NCBI GenBank assembly: GCA_016872555.1
Contig: VGZO01000015.1
Location: 21,461 to 85,460, forward strand
From: Planctomycetota bacterium
GTDB lineage: Bacteria; Planctomycetota; Planctomycetia; Pirellulales; UBA1268
DNA length: 64,000 bases
Direction: 5' to 3'
In this document: positions 29,060 through 38,342 of the stretch, piece by piece
How the letters are laid out: each line of letters opens with the position of its first letter
Numbering within the stretch: position 1 is the first letter of the stretch
Notes under the pieces: generated by a model
The model's input: only the letters and a program-made list of their open reading frames with translations
Told to the model about the DNA's origin: nothing
Database searches by the model: none
Program-made: the position numbers and the translations under genes

Positions 29060-31579
29060 TCAGGCGTGGACGACCCGGTCCGCGGGGCCGGGCACGACGT
29101 GCGGGGCCGGGAGCGTGTCGCTGCCGGGATCGGTGTGGAGCTCGCGCCGCCCCTCGCGGCGCCGCTTGGCGCGCTCCACCCGCTCCACGCTCCAGGCGAA
29201 CACGGCGCCGAGCGGACCGGAGAGCATGGCCGGCATGAGCACGAGGTTGCCCACCAGGGCGATGGTCAGCATCGCGAGCATCATGTGGCCAAAGCGCTGC
29301 GTCGGGCCGAACGGCGACAGCGAGAACACCGACAGCCCGATGCCGATCACACCCCAGCTCTGGTACATCGCCCGGGCACAGCCCTTGTAGGCGAGCATCA
29401 CCGCCTCGCGGCGGGAGAGGCCCTCGGCGATCCCGCGGCGGAACCAGAGCATGAAGTGGACGACGTCGTCGACGGTCACGCCGAGGGCGACGCTCGGCGC
29501 CATCACCGTGCCGATGTCGATCAGCAGCGTGCCGGCGTCGAGCGACTTGAGGATCGAATTGCCCCAGCCCATGCCGCCGAACACGCAGACCGCCGGGAAC
29601 GCCGCGGGGAGGAGGAGCACCAGTCCCGCCGAGGCGGCCCGGCAGAGGATCACCATCACGATCACGATGATCGCGAAGTCGGTGATGAATCCGGCGATCA
29701 GCCCGTCGAGCAGCGAGTGCTGCGCCTTGTAGACCAACGGCACCAGGCCGGTGTAATCGACGGCGATCCCCTCGACGCCCTCGGTGGCGAGCCGGGCGCG
29801 GATCGGGTCGATCGTCTTCTGGAGGTCCTGCTTGAACAGCGCGTAGTCGACTTCCTTGATGGCGCTGACGCGGGCGCTGATCCGCCACAGCTCCTCGGCG
29901 TGGCCGTCGTCGTGGACCATCTCGCGGAGGTAATCGCCGGCGAGGAAGTCGTCGCGGTGGGCGACGAGCCGCTTGTTGAGGACGCTGCGCCGCGTCTTCG
30001 ACGACAGCCCGAACACGCGTCCGGCCGCGCCGCCGACGCCGCCGCCGCCGACGTCGAGCTCACGGCCGAACGTGACCGTCGACAGCGAGCTGCCGACCTC
30101 GTCGAGCCGGCCGATCTCGCGTTGGATCTCGCCGACCAGTTCCATCCGCTCGAGGAAGCTCAGCCCGCACTTCGAGTCGTCGATGCGGACGAGGACCTCC
30201 ATCGGCACCAGCGGCCCGAGCTTGCGTTCCAGCCAGCGGTAGTCCTCGCGGATCTGCGCCCGCGGCGAGAACAAGCGCATCAGCTGGACGCTGCTCTCGA
30301 CCCGAGTCATCCCGTAGCCGACGCCGGCCATCAGCGCCAGGCAGGCGGTCGTCACCAGGGCATGGTTCCGCGTGATCCACTCGCCGATCCGCCACCAGCG
30401 GCTCTCCTCCGCGGGGCGCCAGCCGTCGTCGCTGCCGTCGCCGGCGAGCCGCCCGATCCGCAGCTTCGGCGGAAACAGTTCCAGGGCCGCGGGCATGAAG
30501 GTCACGAGAATCAGGAAGCTGACCACGACGCCGATCGCCGAGAAGATGCCGAACATCCGGATCGGCACCAGCTCACTGACCGCCAGCGTCGCCAAGCCGA
30601 CGGCGGTCGTGCCGGTGGCCAGCGTCAGCGGGAGCATCGCGTGGTGCACGGCGCGGCCGGCAGCGCCCTCCTGCTGGCCCGTCTCGGCGAGCTGGTCGCG
30701 GTAGTAGTTGGCGAGGTGGATGGCGCCGCTGGTCGTCGCCACGTAGACCAGCGACGGCATCGTCAGCAGGATCGCGTCGACCGGGTAGCCGCAGTACCAG
30801 ACCACCGCCAGGCTGGCGAACATGCTGTACACGCCGGAGGCGAGCACGAGGCCGACCAGCAGCTTGCTCTTCAGGCTCCACCAGCTGACGAAGAACCCGA
30901 CGACCAGCGACAGGCCGAAGAGGATCGTGACGCTCGTCTGCCCCGCCTTGTCGATCGAGACGTTGTCGACCGGGGGACCGCCGAGGTGGAAATCGTCGGC
31001 CGGGATCCCGCACTCCTCGGTGGCGACCTGCTTGATGAGGTCGACGGCTCCGTGGAGGTTCGCCCGGGCGAGATCGGAGAGGGTGAGGACGAGGCAGGTC
31101 TGCCGCAGGCGCGGGTCGTCTTCGGGGCTTCCCGGCTCGACGCCCTCGGCCGGCGGCCCGATGAGGGCCCCGGTGAGGCGATCGATGGCCGTCGCCTCGT
31201 CGAGGTTCAGCGGCTCGGCCGTCATCTGGGCAACGGCCCGCGGCCCGGTCTGGACGGTCTTGTAGTAGAGGGGCCGGTCGATGCGGGCCGCCTCTTCCGG
31301 CGGCGGGAGGAGCTTTTGGGCCAACAGCTCCAGCCGCGGGTCGGCCATCGTGCAGCCGTCCCAGCTGGCGAGGATGAACTCCTCCCCCTGGAAACTCTGG
31401 CGGAACCGCCGGTAGACCTGGGTCTCCGGGTATTCCAGGGGCAGCCACCCCTTCACGTCGTTGCGGTTGTTTCCCTTCGCATTGATCGCACCGACCACCA
31501 CCAGCGGCAGCAGGAACATGAGGATCGCCATGATCCCCACGCTGAAACGCTGGTAGAAGTTGCCGGACGCGGTCGACAT
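29060..31579 (-). CDS. RND/MMPL-family transporter
   Basis: An 839-residue integral membrane protein of the RND superfamily, MMPL/HAE type. Two blocks of about six membrane helices flank large extracytoplasmic loops. Helix 1 (SVGIMAILMFLLPLVVVGAI) is followed by a loop of about 200 residues, a patched-like cluster (TILFGLSLVVGFFVSWWSL ...) and a second repeat after about residue 600. It could export lipids or hydrophobic compounds; the family includes hopanoid and lipid exporters, but no substrate can be assigned here. It stands alone, 66 bases from the RlmI-like gene and with a long upstream region. Confidence 0.82.
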   Translation of the reverse strand: MSTASGNFYQRFSVGIMAILMFLLPLVVVGAINAKGNNRNDVKGWLPLEYPETQVYRRFRQSFQGEEFILASWDGCTMADPRLELLAQKLLPPPEEAARIDRPLYYKTVQTGPRAVAQMTAEPLNLDEATAIDRLTGALIGPPAEGVEPGSPEDDPRLRQTCLVLTLSDLARANLHGAVDLIKQVATEECGIPADDFHLGGPPVDNVSIDKAGQTSVTILFGLSLVVGFFVSWWSLKSKLLVGLVLASGVYSMFASLAVVWYCGYPVDAILLTMPSLVYVATTSGAIHLANYYRDQLAETGQQEGAAGRAVHHAMLPLTLATGTTAVGLATLAVSELVPIRMFGIFSAIGVVVSFLILVTFMPAALELFPPKLRIGRLAGDGSDDGWRPAEESRWWRIGEWITRNHALVTTACLALMAGVGYGMTRVESSVQLMRLFSPRAQIREDYRWLERKLGPLVPMEVLVRIDDSKCGLSFLERMELVGEIQREIGRLDEVGSSLSTVTFGRELDVGGGGVGGAAGRVFGLSSKTRRSVLNKRLVAHRDDFLAGDYLREMVHDDGHAEELWRISARVSAIKEVDYALFKQDLQKTIDPIRARLATEGVEGIAVDYTGLVPLVYKAQHSLLDGLIAGFITDFAIIVIVMVILCRAASAGLVLLLPAAFPAVCVFGGMGWGNSILKSLDAGTLLIDIGTVMAPSVALGVTVDDVVHFMLWFRRGIAEGLSRREAVMLAYKGCARAMYQSWGVIGIGLSVFSLSPFGPTQRFGHMMLAMLTIALVGNLVLMPAMLSGPLGAVFAWSVERVERAKRRREGRRELHTDPGSDTLPAPHVVPGPADRVVHA

Positions 31580-32045
31580 CGAAGCGTTTTCAGACCTCGT
31601 CGGGGATCGAACCGGCGTTGGCGGCCTCGCTGCGGGCTTCCCGTCCGCGGGACGGCGTCACTGTCTCATCGCCCTCTCATCGCCACCGGCGGTCGCCTGG
31701 GCTCGCCCCGGGGCCGGCCGCGAATGGCCGGACGGGGCACCGGGAAACCCCGGTTCCGAGCACCGACACCGTACAAGGGATTCAGGTGCCCGTCCATATT
31801 GTTTGCCCGTCCGAACCCCGGTTCCCCTCCTGATCGGCGTGGCGCAAGTGTTTTATGAATCACACCTTCCGTTGTACGCAGCCCTTCCTCATCTGGCGCA
31901 ATCGGCAGGAATCCCCCCGGCCTCCTTTCTTGCCTTTTCCCGGCTTGACGTCGGCCAGCACCGCTGTCGCCCCCGGGGAGGCAGGCGGCGTGTGGCTGGC
32001 TCGACGAGCCGGCGGCCGACTCGCGGGGAAGCGCGAAACGACCGC
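31580..32045. other. Upstream region of the MMPL gene
   Basis: About 470 bases with no supportable gene. It is less GC-rich around 31780-31900 than its surroundings and contains the direct repeat listed separately, so it is likely the regulatory region of the exporter gene. Confidence 0.45.
31746..31825. repeat. Direct repeat of a 12-mer upstream of MMPL gene
   Basis: AACCCCGGTTCC occurs at 31746-31757 and again at 31814-31825, 68 bases apart start to start, with TGCCCGTCCATATTG-like sequence between. Two identical 12-mers this close could be a regulator-binding pair. Confidence 0.4.
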
Positions 32046-32372
32046 TCAGCCGGCCGCCCCACCGGGATCCGACCGCTCCCCGTCCCCTGCCGAGCGAAAC
32101 TCGGCCGCGACATGGGAACCGTCGCAGAACGGCCGACGCCGCGACTGCCCGCAGCGGCACAGCGCGAGGGACGGCTTGGTGGTGGGGGGCGGGGGGATTT
32201 CGACACCTTCGTGGTCGGTCAGCCGCACCAGGACCCCCTGGGCCGCCAGGTCGGCGGCCAGTTCGACGACCAACGGTCCGTCGAGCCGGCAGCGGATCGA
32301 GACGGTTCCCGGGGGTATGCGACGTCCGGGCCGAGACGGTGTGCCCGCCCCGGGAGATTCTGGTGGGGTCAT
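32046..32372 (-). CDS. CDGSH iron-sulfur domain protein
   Basis: A 108-residue protein with one perfect CDGSH (mitoNEET-type) motif near the C-terminus: CRCGQSRRRPFCDGSH. The three Cys and one His would bind a 2Fe-2S cluster. The preceding strand-rich part (CRLDGPLVVELAADL ... GVLVRLTDHEG) matches the N-terminal part of bacterial CDGSH proteins. It starts at ATG 32372, overlapping the lgt stop (ATGA), so it is translated with lgt. The biochemical role is unknown; redox sensing or iron-sulfur transfer is typical of the family. Confidence 0.88.
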   Translation of the reverse strand: MTPPESPGAGTPSRPGRRIPPGTVSIRCRLDGPLVVELAADLAAQGVLVRLTDHEGVEIPPPPTTKPSLALCRCGQSRRRPFCDGSHVAAEFRSAGDGERSDPGGAAG

Positions 32373-33436
32373 CGGCGATCCTCCCGACCGGCATCCCCCT
32401 GCGGTCTCGCCGCGGCCGGGAAAAGCCACAACACCCCCCAGGCCAGCCCCGCGAGCCCGAGGAGGACGAGCGAAATCAGCTGGGAAATCGACAGGCTCGT
32501 GCCGAGCGCACCCGGCTCGTCGATCCGGATCATCTCGAGCAGGATCCGCGAGATCGGGTGGAGCGACAGCACGAGGGCGAACACCGCCCCGTCGCGGCGG
32601 GCGAAGGGGGTGAACAGGACCGCCAGCCAGGCCAGCAGCGCCGCGTCGATCGCGGCGTAGATCTGGGCGGGGTGCACCGGCAGGCTCCAGGGGGCGGGCG
32701 TGTCGCCGGTGGGTGCCGGGAGCAGTCCCCGCGCGACCTGGTCGAGCCATGGCGGGCTGTGCGGCGGAAACCGCACCCCCCAGGGGAGGTCGCAGGGGCC
32801 ACCGTAACAGCAGCCATTGAGGAAACAGCCGACGCGCCCCAGCGCCAGCCCGACGAGCAACCCGGGGGCGATGCAGTCGGCCAGCCGCGGCAGCGACAGC
32901 CCGCGGCGCCGGGCGAACCACCAGGCCGCGAGGGCCGCCGTCGGCAGCGAACCGAAGACCACCAGCCCGCCGGCGGCGAGGTTGAGGATCTCCGGGAGCG
33001 CGGCGACGAGGCTCCGCCCCGGCGGGAAGAACTGCGCGTGGTACTCGACGACGTAGAACAACCTGGCACCGACCAACCCGGCGAGGAACACCTCGAGTCC
33101 CAGCGCCAGGATCGTGTCGGCGTCGAAACCCATCCGCCGCCCGCGGACGATCGACAGCCAGGTGCCGGCGGCCGCCGCCACCAGGAGCATCACCCCGTAG
33201 CCGCGGACCGGCACCCCTGCTCCATCGTCGAGCGCCGGCAAGCCCCAGAGCACGAACGCCCCCGTCAGCGCGATCTGCGGCCCGAGGTGGAGCAGCGCCC
33301 GGCTCCAGCCGTCGCGGTGAATCCCCCGTGCCAGGGCGACCACCGCGATCACGCCCCACACCGCCAGCAGCGCCCCCCAGCCGAACAGCGGCACGGCGCC
33401 GATCCGGCCGGGGACGTGGAACAGGATCGAGCGCAT
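32369..33436 (-). CDS. lgt: Prolipoprotein diacylglyceryl transferase
   Basis: Lgt (355 residues), the inner-membrane enzyme that moves diacylglycerol from phosphatidylglycerol to the lipobox Cys of prelipoproteins. It has about seven hydrophobic helices, the RGYGVML start of the core, GLVGARLFYVVEY, the signature GRVGCFLNGCCYGGP and HPAQIY further on. About 40 extra residues precede the usual N-terminus. It starts 14 bases after panC and overlaps the CDGSH gene. Confidence 0.93.
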   Translation of the reverse strand: MRSILFHVPGRIGAVPLFGWGALLAVWGVIAVVALARGIHRDGWSRALLHLGPQIALTGAFVLWGLPALDDGAGVPVRGYGVMLLVAAAAGTWLSIVRGRRMGFDADTILALGLEVFLAGLVGARLFYVVEYHAQFFPPGRSLVAALPEILNLAAGGLVVFGSLPTAALAAWWFARRRGLSLPRLADCIAPGLLVGLALGRVGCFLNGCCYGGPCDLPWGVRFPPHSPPWLDQVARGLLPAPTGDTPAPWSLPVHPAQIYAAIDAALLAWLAVLFTPFARRDGAVFALVLSLHPISRILLEMIRIDEPGALGTSLSISQLISLVLLGLAGLAWGVLWLFPAAARPQGDAGREDRR

Positions 33437-33450
33437 CGGTCGGTCCCGTT

Positions 33451-34317
33451 TCAGGCTGCGCCGGCGCGGCCGTCGAGGAGCTGGTTGTCGATGAGGCGCG
33501 TCGTGCCGAGGCGCCCGGCCACGAGGGCCACCGCCGGGGCGGCGGGATCGGCGAGCGGTGCGAGCGATTCACGCTCGACCACCGCGGCATAGTCGACGGC
33601 GATGCCGTGGTCGTCGATGATCCGGCGCATCGTCCCCTCGATGTCGGCCACCGGGGCGCCCGCCGCCCAGTCGCGCGCCGCTGCCGCCAGCGCGGCCGAG
33701 AGCCCCGTCGCCCGGCGGCGCTCGGCTGCCGAGAGATAGGCGTTGCGGGAGCTCAGCGCCAGCCCGTCGGGCTCGCGGATCGTCGGCCGGACGACGATCG
33801 TGACCGGGAGGGCGAGGTCGGCGACCATCCGGCGGACGACGAGCGTCTGCTGCCAGTCCTTCTGGCCGAAGTAGGCGCGCTGCGCCGGCACGAACGCGAA
33901 CAGCCGCTGGACGACCGTCGCCACGCCGGAGAAATGACCGGGCCGCAGGGCGCCCTCGAAGGGCAGCGCCGGCCCGTCGACGACGATCCGCGTCGCATGG
34001 CCGGGCGGATAGATCGCCGCCACGTCGGGGGCGAAGACCCAGCGCACGCCACGGGCCGCGAGGAGACGGCGGTCGGCATCGAGGGTCCGCGGGTACCGGG
34101 CGAAATCCTCGTGCGGGCCGAACTGCGTCGGGTTGACGAAGATCGAGGCCGCGACGTCGTCGCACTCGGCGGCGGCCGCCTCGGCGAGGCTCGCGTGCCC
34201 GGCATGCAACGCGCCCATCGTGGGGACGAAGCCGACGGTCCGGCCGCGGTGGCGCGATTCGCGGACCAGCGTTGCGATCTCCTCCGGGTCGGTGATCACC
34301 GCGGCCGGGGCTGTCAT
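33451..34317 (-). CDS. panC: Pantoate--beta-alanine ligase
   Basis: Pantothenate synthetase (288 residues). It joins pantoate and beta-alanine with ATP in coenzyme A synthesis. The family motifs FVPTMGALHAGHASL, SIFVNPTQFGPHEDF, YPRTLDAD, FGQKDWQQ and ALSSRNAYLS are all intact. ATG 34317 overlaps the folK stop (ATGA). The setting in one run with folK and lgt groups cofactor and lipoprotein functions on one transcript, probably for expression reasons. Confidence 0.96.
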   Translation of the reverse strand: MTAPAAVITDPEEIATLVRESRHRGRTVGFVPTMGALHAGHASLAEAAAAECDDVAASIFVNPTQFGPHEDFARYPRTLDADRRLLAARGVRWVFAPDVAAIYPPGHATRIVVDGPALPFEGALRPGHFSGVATVVQRLFAFVPAQRAYFGQKDWQQTLVVRRMVADLALPVTIVVRPTIREPDGLALSSRNAYLSAAERRRATGLSAALAAAARDWAAGAPVADIEGTMRRIIDDHGIAVDYAAVVERESLAPLADPAAPAVALVAGRLGTTRLIDNQLLDGRAGAA

Positions 34318-35462
34318 GTCATCGCCTCGACGGCGGCGATCCCCTCGGCGATGGCGGTGCCGAGGTCGTCGGCGGGCACCACGACCACGGCTGGCGGCCG
34401 GAGGCGGTGGAGGGGATCGTCGGCGGCGCAGCGGCGCTGGACGCGCTCGAGGAGCCGCTGCTGGAGTGCGACGAGCTCCGCCGCCGTCGACTCGGGGGTG
34501 CCACCGGCGCCGAAGACATCCGTATCCCGGAACAGGTCGGTGTGGTCCCCGCGCCGCGTGCGGAACGCGATCCGTTCGGCCAGCGTCGTACCGCTGGCCA
34601 CCGTGACCACCGCGACCCCGGGCGCGAGTGCCGCGGCGGCGCGGGTGGCGAACCGGTCGGCAAACGCGGCGCGGGGGGCGGGAGGGAGCCAGCCCTCGGC
34701 CGCGACCAGGAGCGTTCCCAGCCAGCAGTCGGCGACGACGGTCACCGGGCCCGGATCGTTCCCGGCATCGGCGCCGTGCGCCGCGGCCCGTTCGGCCGAC
34801 AGCACGCGTGCCCAATCCCCGAGCGCGGCGTCCCAGTCGGCCGGATCGGCACCGCGGGGCAGTGGCGTGGGCTGCCGCACCAGGCGTGCCAGCGTGGCAT
34901 CGGCGATCGCGCCGGCGACCTCGGCCGCGCCGCTCCCCGGCACGCCCACCACGGCGACGTGGACCGCGGGGCGCGAAATGTTGTCGAGCAGTTCGCGGAC
35001 GGTGCAGCCGGACAGGGGATGGACCGCCTCGGGGGCGATCTCGGCGCACGGCTCAAGGACGAACCGGCGCGTCGCCATCCGTGGATGGGGCACCGTCAGC
35101 GCGCCATGGTGACGGCCGGCGATCTCGGTCTCCGGCTCGTCGATGACCAGGTCGTCGTAAAGGAGCAGGTCGAGATCGATCGTCCGCGGACCCCAGCGAA
35201 CGCTGCGGTCGCGGTGGAGCGTGTTCTCGACGGCCGCCAGCGATTCGAGCAGCTCACGCGGGCCAAGCGCCGTGTCGACCAGGCAGGCGCCGTTGAGAAA
35301 CGGCGGCTGGCCCGCCGGACCGCCGACCGGTGCGGAACGGCGGGTTCGGCTGACCGCGACCAGGCTGATTCCGGGCATGAACCGCAGGAGCTCCACGGCC
35401 CGTTCGAGCTGGTCACGCGGCACGCCGGCATTGGCGCCGCATCCGATCAGGCATCGTGCCAT
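34314..35462 (-). CDS. folK: HPPK (FolK) fused to degenerate kinase-like domain
   Basis: A 382-residue fusion. Residues 1 to about 160 are 6-hydroxymethyl-7,8-dihydropterin pyrophosphokinase, the folate-pathway enzyme: LIGCGANAG, SRTRRSAPVGG, NGACLVDT, RWGPRTIDLDLLLYDD and HPRMATRRFVL are conserved. Residues about 175-382 look like a P-loop nucleoside-kinase domain (as in FolK-dNK fusions known in other bacteria). But its Walker A region reads GVPGSGAAE, with no Lys, so ATP binding is doubtful. The ATG at 35462 begins MARCLIGC; a longer frame exists upstream. It overlaps panC. Confidence 0.87.
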   Translation of the reverse strand: MARCLIGCGANAGVPRDQLERAVELLRFMPGISLVAVSRTRRSAPVGGPAGQPPFLNGACLVDTALGPRELLESLAAVENTLHRDRSVRWGPRTIDLDLLLYDDLVIDEPETEIAGRHHGALTVPHPRMATRRFVLEPCAEIAPEAVHPLSGCTVRELLDNISRPAVHVAVVGVPGSGAAEVAGAIADATLARLVRQPTPLPRGADPADWDAALGDWARVLSAERAAAHGADAGNDPGPVTVVADCWLGTLLVAAEGWLPPAPRAAFADRFATRAAAALAPGVAVVTVASGTTLAERIAFRTRRGDHTDLFRDTDVFGAGGTPESTAAELVALQQRLLERVQRRCAADDPLHRLRPPAVVVVPADDLGTAIAEGIAAVEAMT

Positions 35463-36225
35463 GGTCGTGTCCCGCCGCTCCGTCAGCCGCGGGGATTCCG
35501 CGCCGGCCAAAGCAGTTTATCAGGCGGCCGGCACTCGCCTCGGCTCGTTCCGGGCCGCCGGGAGCGAAACCACGGGCGGGGCCAGAGTCCCCTCTCGGGG
35601 AGGGGTGGCGTCGGCACGCCGTGTGCCCGATCGACGAGCCATGGCCGGCGAACGGCGAACGAATCGAAAAAACGGGGGTGACATCCAGGCCACGACCCAA
35701 GGTCGTCGACAGTCGATCCCTCAGTCGTCGCCCCCCATCGATCGGCATTCCGGAAGGCGCTGCGGCCATCCCTCCGGATCACGGCACGCAGCCGCGGTGT
35801 GCTCCAGGGTCGCTTCTCACCGATCGGCGGCGATCGGTATCACGACATGTGGATCGATCGTCCGCGTGCCGAATGGCTCGTTTCGTCGTGCCTCCACGCC
35901 AGGTGTGTCGAGCGATCAGTCACGCAGCCACCGTGTCGCAGGTGCCGCGTCCTCCCGCCACGAAGCGCTCCGGCAACGGTGGCCCTCGTGACCGCCGCGT
36001 GCCGCGATGGGGTGGCATTCTGTGAACGACGTCGATCTTGTCAAGGCTGCGTCGTCCGCGGCGGGACTCGCGGCAGTCGTGCGGTGGCGCGTCGGTGTCG
36101 GCCGCGCAGCGCATGCCAGCATGCAGTCACGCGGGCGCTTGCACGGCCGTCGCCGAGCGGGCACAACACATCCGCGGAGGCAGGGCGCGCCGCGGCGGCG
36201 GCCGGCAGGACCGGGTGCTCGATCG
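35463..36225. other. Long gene-free stretch between divergent folK and CPBP gene
   Basis: About 760 bases with no frame that looks like a protein: the open frames are Arg-rich and without ribosome-binding sites. Features seen include two copies of the palindrome GCATGC spaced by two bases (around 36112-36125). I looked for RNase P, tmRNA and SRP RNA signatures and found none convincing. Promoters of both flanking genes must lie here. Confidence 0.5.
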
Positions 36226-37008
36226 ATGCAGCCACCGTTCGCAGACGACCCCGAGCCGCTGGATCCGGCGCCCGATGCCGGTGCCGTCGGGGAGTGGGAT
36301 GGCCCTGGCGCCGATGCGTCGGAGCCCGGCTACTGGGAACTGTCGCGCACGCCGCTCACGAGCCTCGTGTTCACGCTCCCGCTGGTCTTGGCGTACGAGG
36401 GGGGCGTGCTCCTCCGCGGCCGCGGCACGCCGCGCAACGGCGCCGACGTCTGGCTGCGCCAGGCCCTCGACGCACTCGGTTTCGGTTCCTATTTCTTCCT
36501 CCCCGTGCTCACCGTGCTCGGGCTCCTCGCCTGGCACCACGTCGAGCACGACCGCTGGCGCTTCCGCCCCGCCGTGCTGCTGGGAATGGCCCTCGAATCG
36601 CTCCTGTTGGCGGCGGTGCTCGTCGGCGTGGCGCGGCTCCAGGACCGGATCTGGCCCCTCGATGTGGCACTGGTGCGCGAGGGGTTTTTGGCCCGGGTGA
36701 TCGGCTACTGCGGTGCCGGGCTGTACGAGGAGGTGCTGTTCCGCTTGCTGCTGCTGCCGGCACTGGCATGGCTCGTGGGGCGGGTGTTCGGCGATGGCGC
36801 GCCGGCCTACGGCGCGGGGGTGATCCTGTCGAGCCTCCTGTTCAGCCTCGCCCATTACGTCGGCCCGCTCAGCGATGCCTTCTCCGTCTACAGTTTCACG
36901 TTCCGGTTTCTCGCCGGGTTGTTCTTCGCCGGCGTGTTGTTGGTGCGTGGTTTCGGCATCGCTGCCGGCACGCACGCGGCCTACGACATGCTCGTCGGCC
37001 TGTTCTGA
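36226..37008 (+). CDS. CPBP-family intramembrane metalloprotease
   Basis: A 260-residue membrane protein of the CPBP (CAAX prenyl protease/Abi, glutamic-type) family. About seven hydrophobic helices carry the three family motifs: EExxxR (EEVLFR), FxxxH (FSLAHY) and HxxxD (HAAYD). These form the catalytic Glu/His site in this family. The first roughly 40 residues are acidic and soluble. The ATG 36226 has only a weak ribosome-binding site; the frame extends upstream without plausible sequence. The substrate is unknown. Confidence 0.85.
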   Translation: MQPPFADDPEPLDPAPDAGAVGEWDGPGADASEPGYWELSRTPLTSLVFTLPLVLAYEGGVLLRGRGTPRNGADVWLRQALDALGFGSYFFLPVLTVLGLLAWHHVEHDRWRFRPAVLLGMALESLLLAAVLVGVARLQDRIWPLDVALVREGFLARVIGYCGAGLYEEVLFRLLLLPALAWLVGRVFGDGAPAYGAGVILSSLLFSLAHYVGPLSDAFSVYSFTFRFLAGLFFAGVLLVRGFGIAAGTHAAYDMLVGLF

Positions 37009-37039
37009 CAAGCGCGCCCTGCGGCATGGTGGCTGGCGC

Positions 37040-37642
37040 ATGGAAGACCTATACTCCGCAACGGCTGCGGGATCGTCCGCGGTGCCATCCCGGAGTCGAC
37101 CCGTGCTCTCGGCCCGTCCCCGCATCTGCGACCTGGTGTTCCAGTTGTACGGACGGGCCCTGCACCCCGAGCTGTTCGTCGTCCTCGCCAGCCGCACGAT
37201 CGAACGGGGGGCCTACCAGGCGACGGTGGCGATCACCTCCGCCGGGCACCTCGTCTGCTGGCGCCGTGGCGGGCTGACGCTCACCGAGATCGCCGCCAGC
37301 GCCGAGCAGCCGTTGCCGCACAAGCGGCGGCTCCTCTCCCATCGCCTCGTCGGCGAACGGAGCGACAGCCTCGAATGCCGCGGTGGGACGGGCTACCAGA
37401 CGGCGTTCCAACTCGAGACCGTGGCCCCGGAGGTGTTCTGGACGTTCCAGCAGGAACTGGCCACCGAGGGGGAGCGGCACGGGCTGCTCCACCGCTTCGA
37501 TTCCGCGTCGCGCATCGCGCTGGGCGCGATCAGCTGGTTGAACATCGAGACCCGGACGAAGACGCTGTCGGTGCACGCGTTCCACACCTTCCCGGACGAT
37601 CGGGCGATCGTGAAGAGCCAGTCGCTGTTCGAGATTCCCTGA
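37040..37642 (+). CDS. DUF2617-like protein
   Basis: A 200-residue soluble protein that resembles the DUF2617 family. Family-like features are FQLYGRALHPELF near the N-terminus, SAGHLVCWRRGGLTLTE, the ETVAPEVFW segment and the C-terminal HAFHTFPDDRAIVKSQSLFE. The start at ATG 37040 lies 31 bases after the CPBP gene; the first 25 residues are low in structure, so a later start is possible. No function is established for the family. Confidence 0.7.
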   Translation: MEDLYSATAAGSSAVPSRSRPVLSARPRICDLVFQLYGRALHPELFVVLASRTIERGAYQATVAITSAGHLVCWRRGGLTLTEIAASAEQPLPHKRRLLSHRLVGERSDSLECRGGTGYQTAFQLETVAPEVFWTFQQELATEGERHGLLHRFDSASRIALGAISWLNIETRTKTLSVHAFHTFPDDRAIVKSQSLFEIP

Positions 37643-37719
37643 CGGAGCTCGCCCCGGGCCTGCCTCCCGGGTGCCCTGCCCCTTTCCGGAACGCGGCCGA
37701 GCGCCGTGGAGACGCCGCC

Positions 37720-38247
37720 ATGACCCGCTCCGACGCCGCCGTCCCACCGTCCGCAGCACCGGGGGACGGTCCCGCCGACGCACCCAAGCGCCCGCGGAGC
37801 CGGGTGCTGATCGCCGACGACAACGAGCCCAATCGCGAGCTCCTCGAGGTGTACCTCGCCGACATCGACTGCGAAATCGCCACCGCGGTCGACGGGGCCG
37901 ACACGCTGGCCAAGGTCTCCGCCTTCGCGCCCGACGTGATCCTCCTCGACGTGATGATGCCCAAGCTGTCCGGCTTCGAGGTCTGCCAGCGGCTGAAGCG
38001 TGATCCCGCCACCAGCCCGATCATGATCCTGATGGTCACGGCCCTCGGCGAATTGGGCGACATCGAGCGCGCCGTCGAGGCGGGGACCGATGATTTCCTC
38101 TCCAAGCCCGTCAACAAGGTGGAGCTGGTCAAGCGCGTCGAGAACATGCTCAAGCTGCGGCATGTCAGCGACGAGCTCGAGCGCCTCCGTGCCTACATCG
38201 CCACGATGGACGACGAGAAGCCGCCGCGGCCGCGGCCGCGCCCCTGA
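37720..38247 (+). CDS. Stand-alone response regulator receiver domain protein
   Basis: A 175-residue CheY-like protein. A receiver domain (about 28-145) carries the acidic pair D33/D34, phospho-acceptor D77 (VILLDVMMP), T107 and K129 (LSKPVNK). No DNA-binding or enzymatic output domain is attached; a short helical segment (about 145-165) and a PRPRPRP tail follow. It probably works by protein contact in a two-component system. GTGGAGAC precedes ATG 37720. No histidine kinase gene is next to it. Confidence 0.93.
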   Translation: MTRSDAAVPPSAAPGDGPADAPKRPRSRVLIADDNEPNRELLEVYLADIDCEIATAVDGADTLAKVSAFAPDVILLDVMMPKLSGFEVCQRLKRDPATSPIMILMVTALGELGDIERAVEAGTDDFLSKPVNKVELVKRVENMLKLRHVSDELERLRAYIATMDDEKPPRPRPRP

Positions 38248-38342
38248 GCGGCCAGCCGGCGGCGATCGCCGCCGTGGGGGGCTTCGCCCACGGGCGGATG
38301 AGACTAGGTTCGACCGACAAGGAATCCCACGGGAGTTGCCGC

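Noticed and set aside
35463..36225. RNase P, tmRNA or SRP RNA in the long gene-free stretch
   Set aside because: An ACAGAA-like string occurs on minus, but the other conserved RNase P blocks and tmRNA or SRP signatures are absent.
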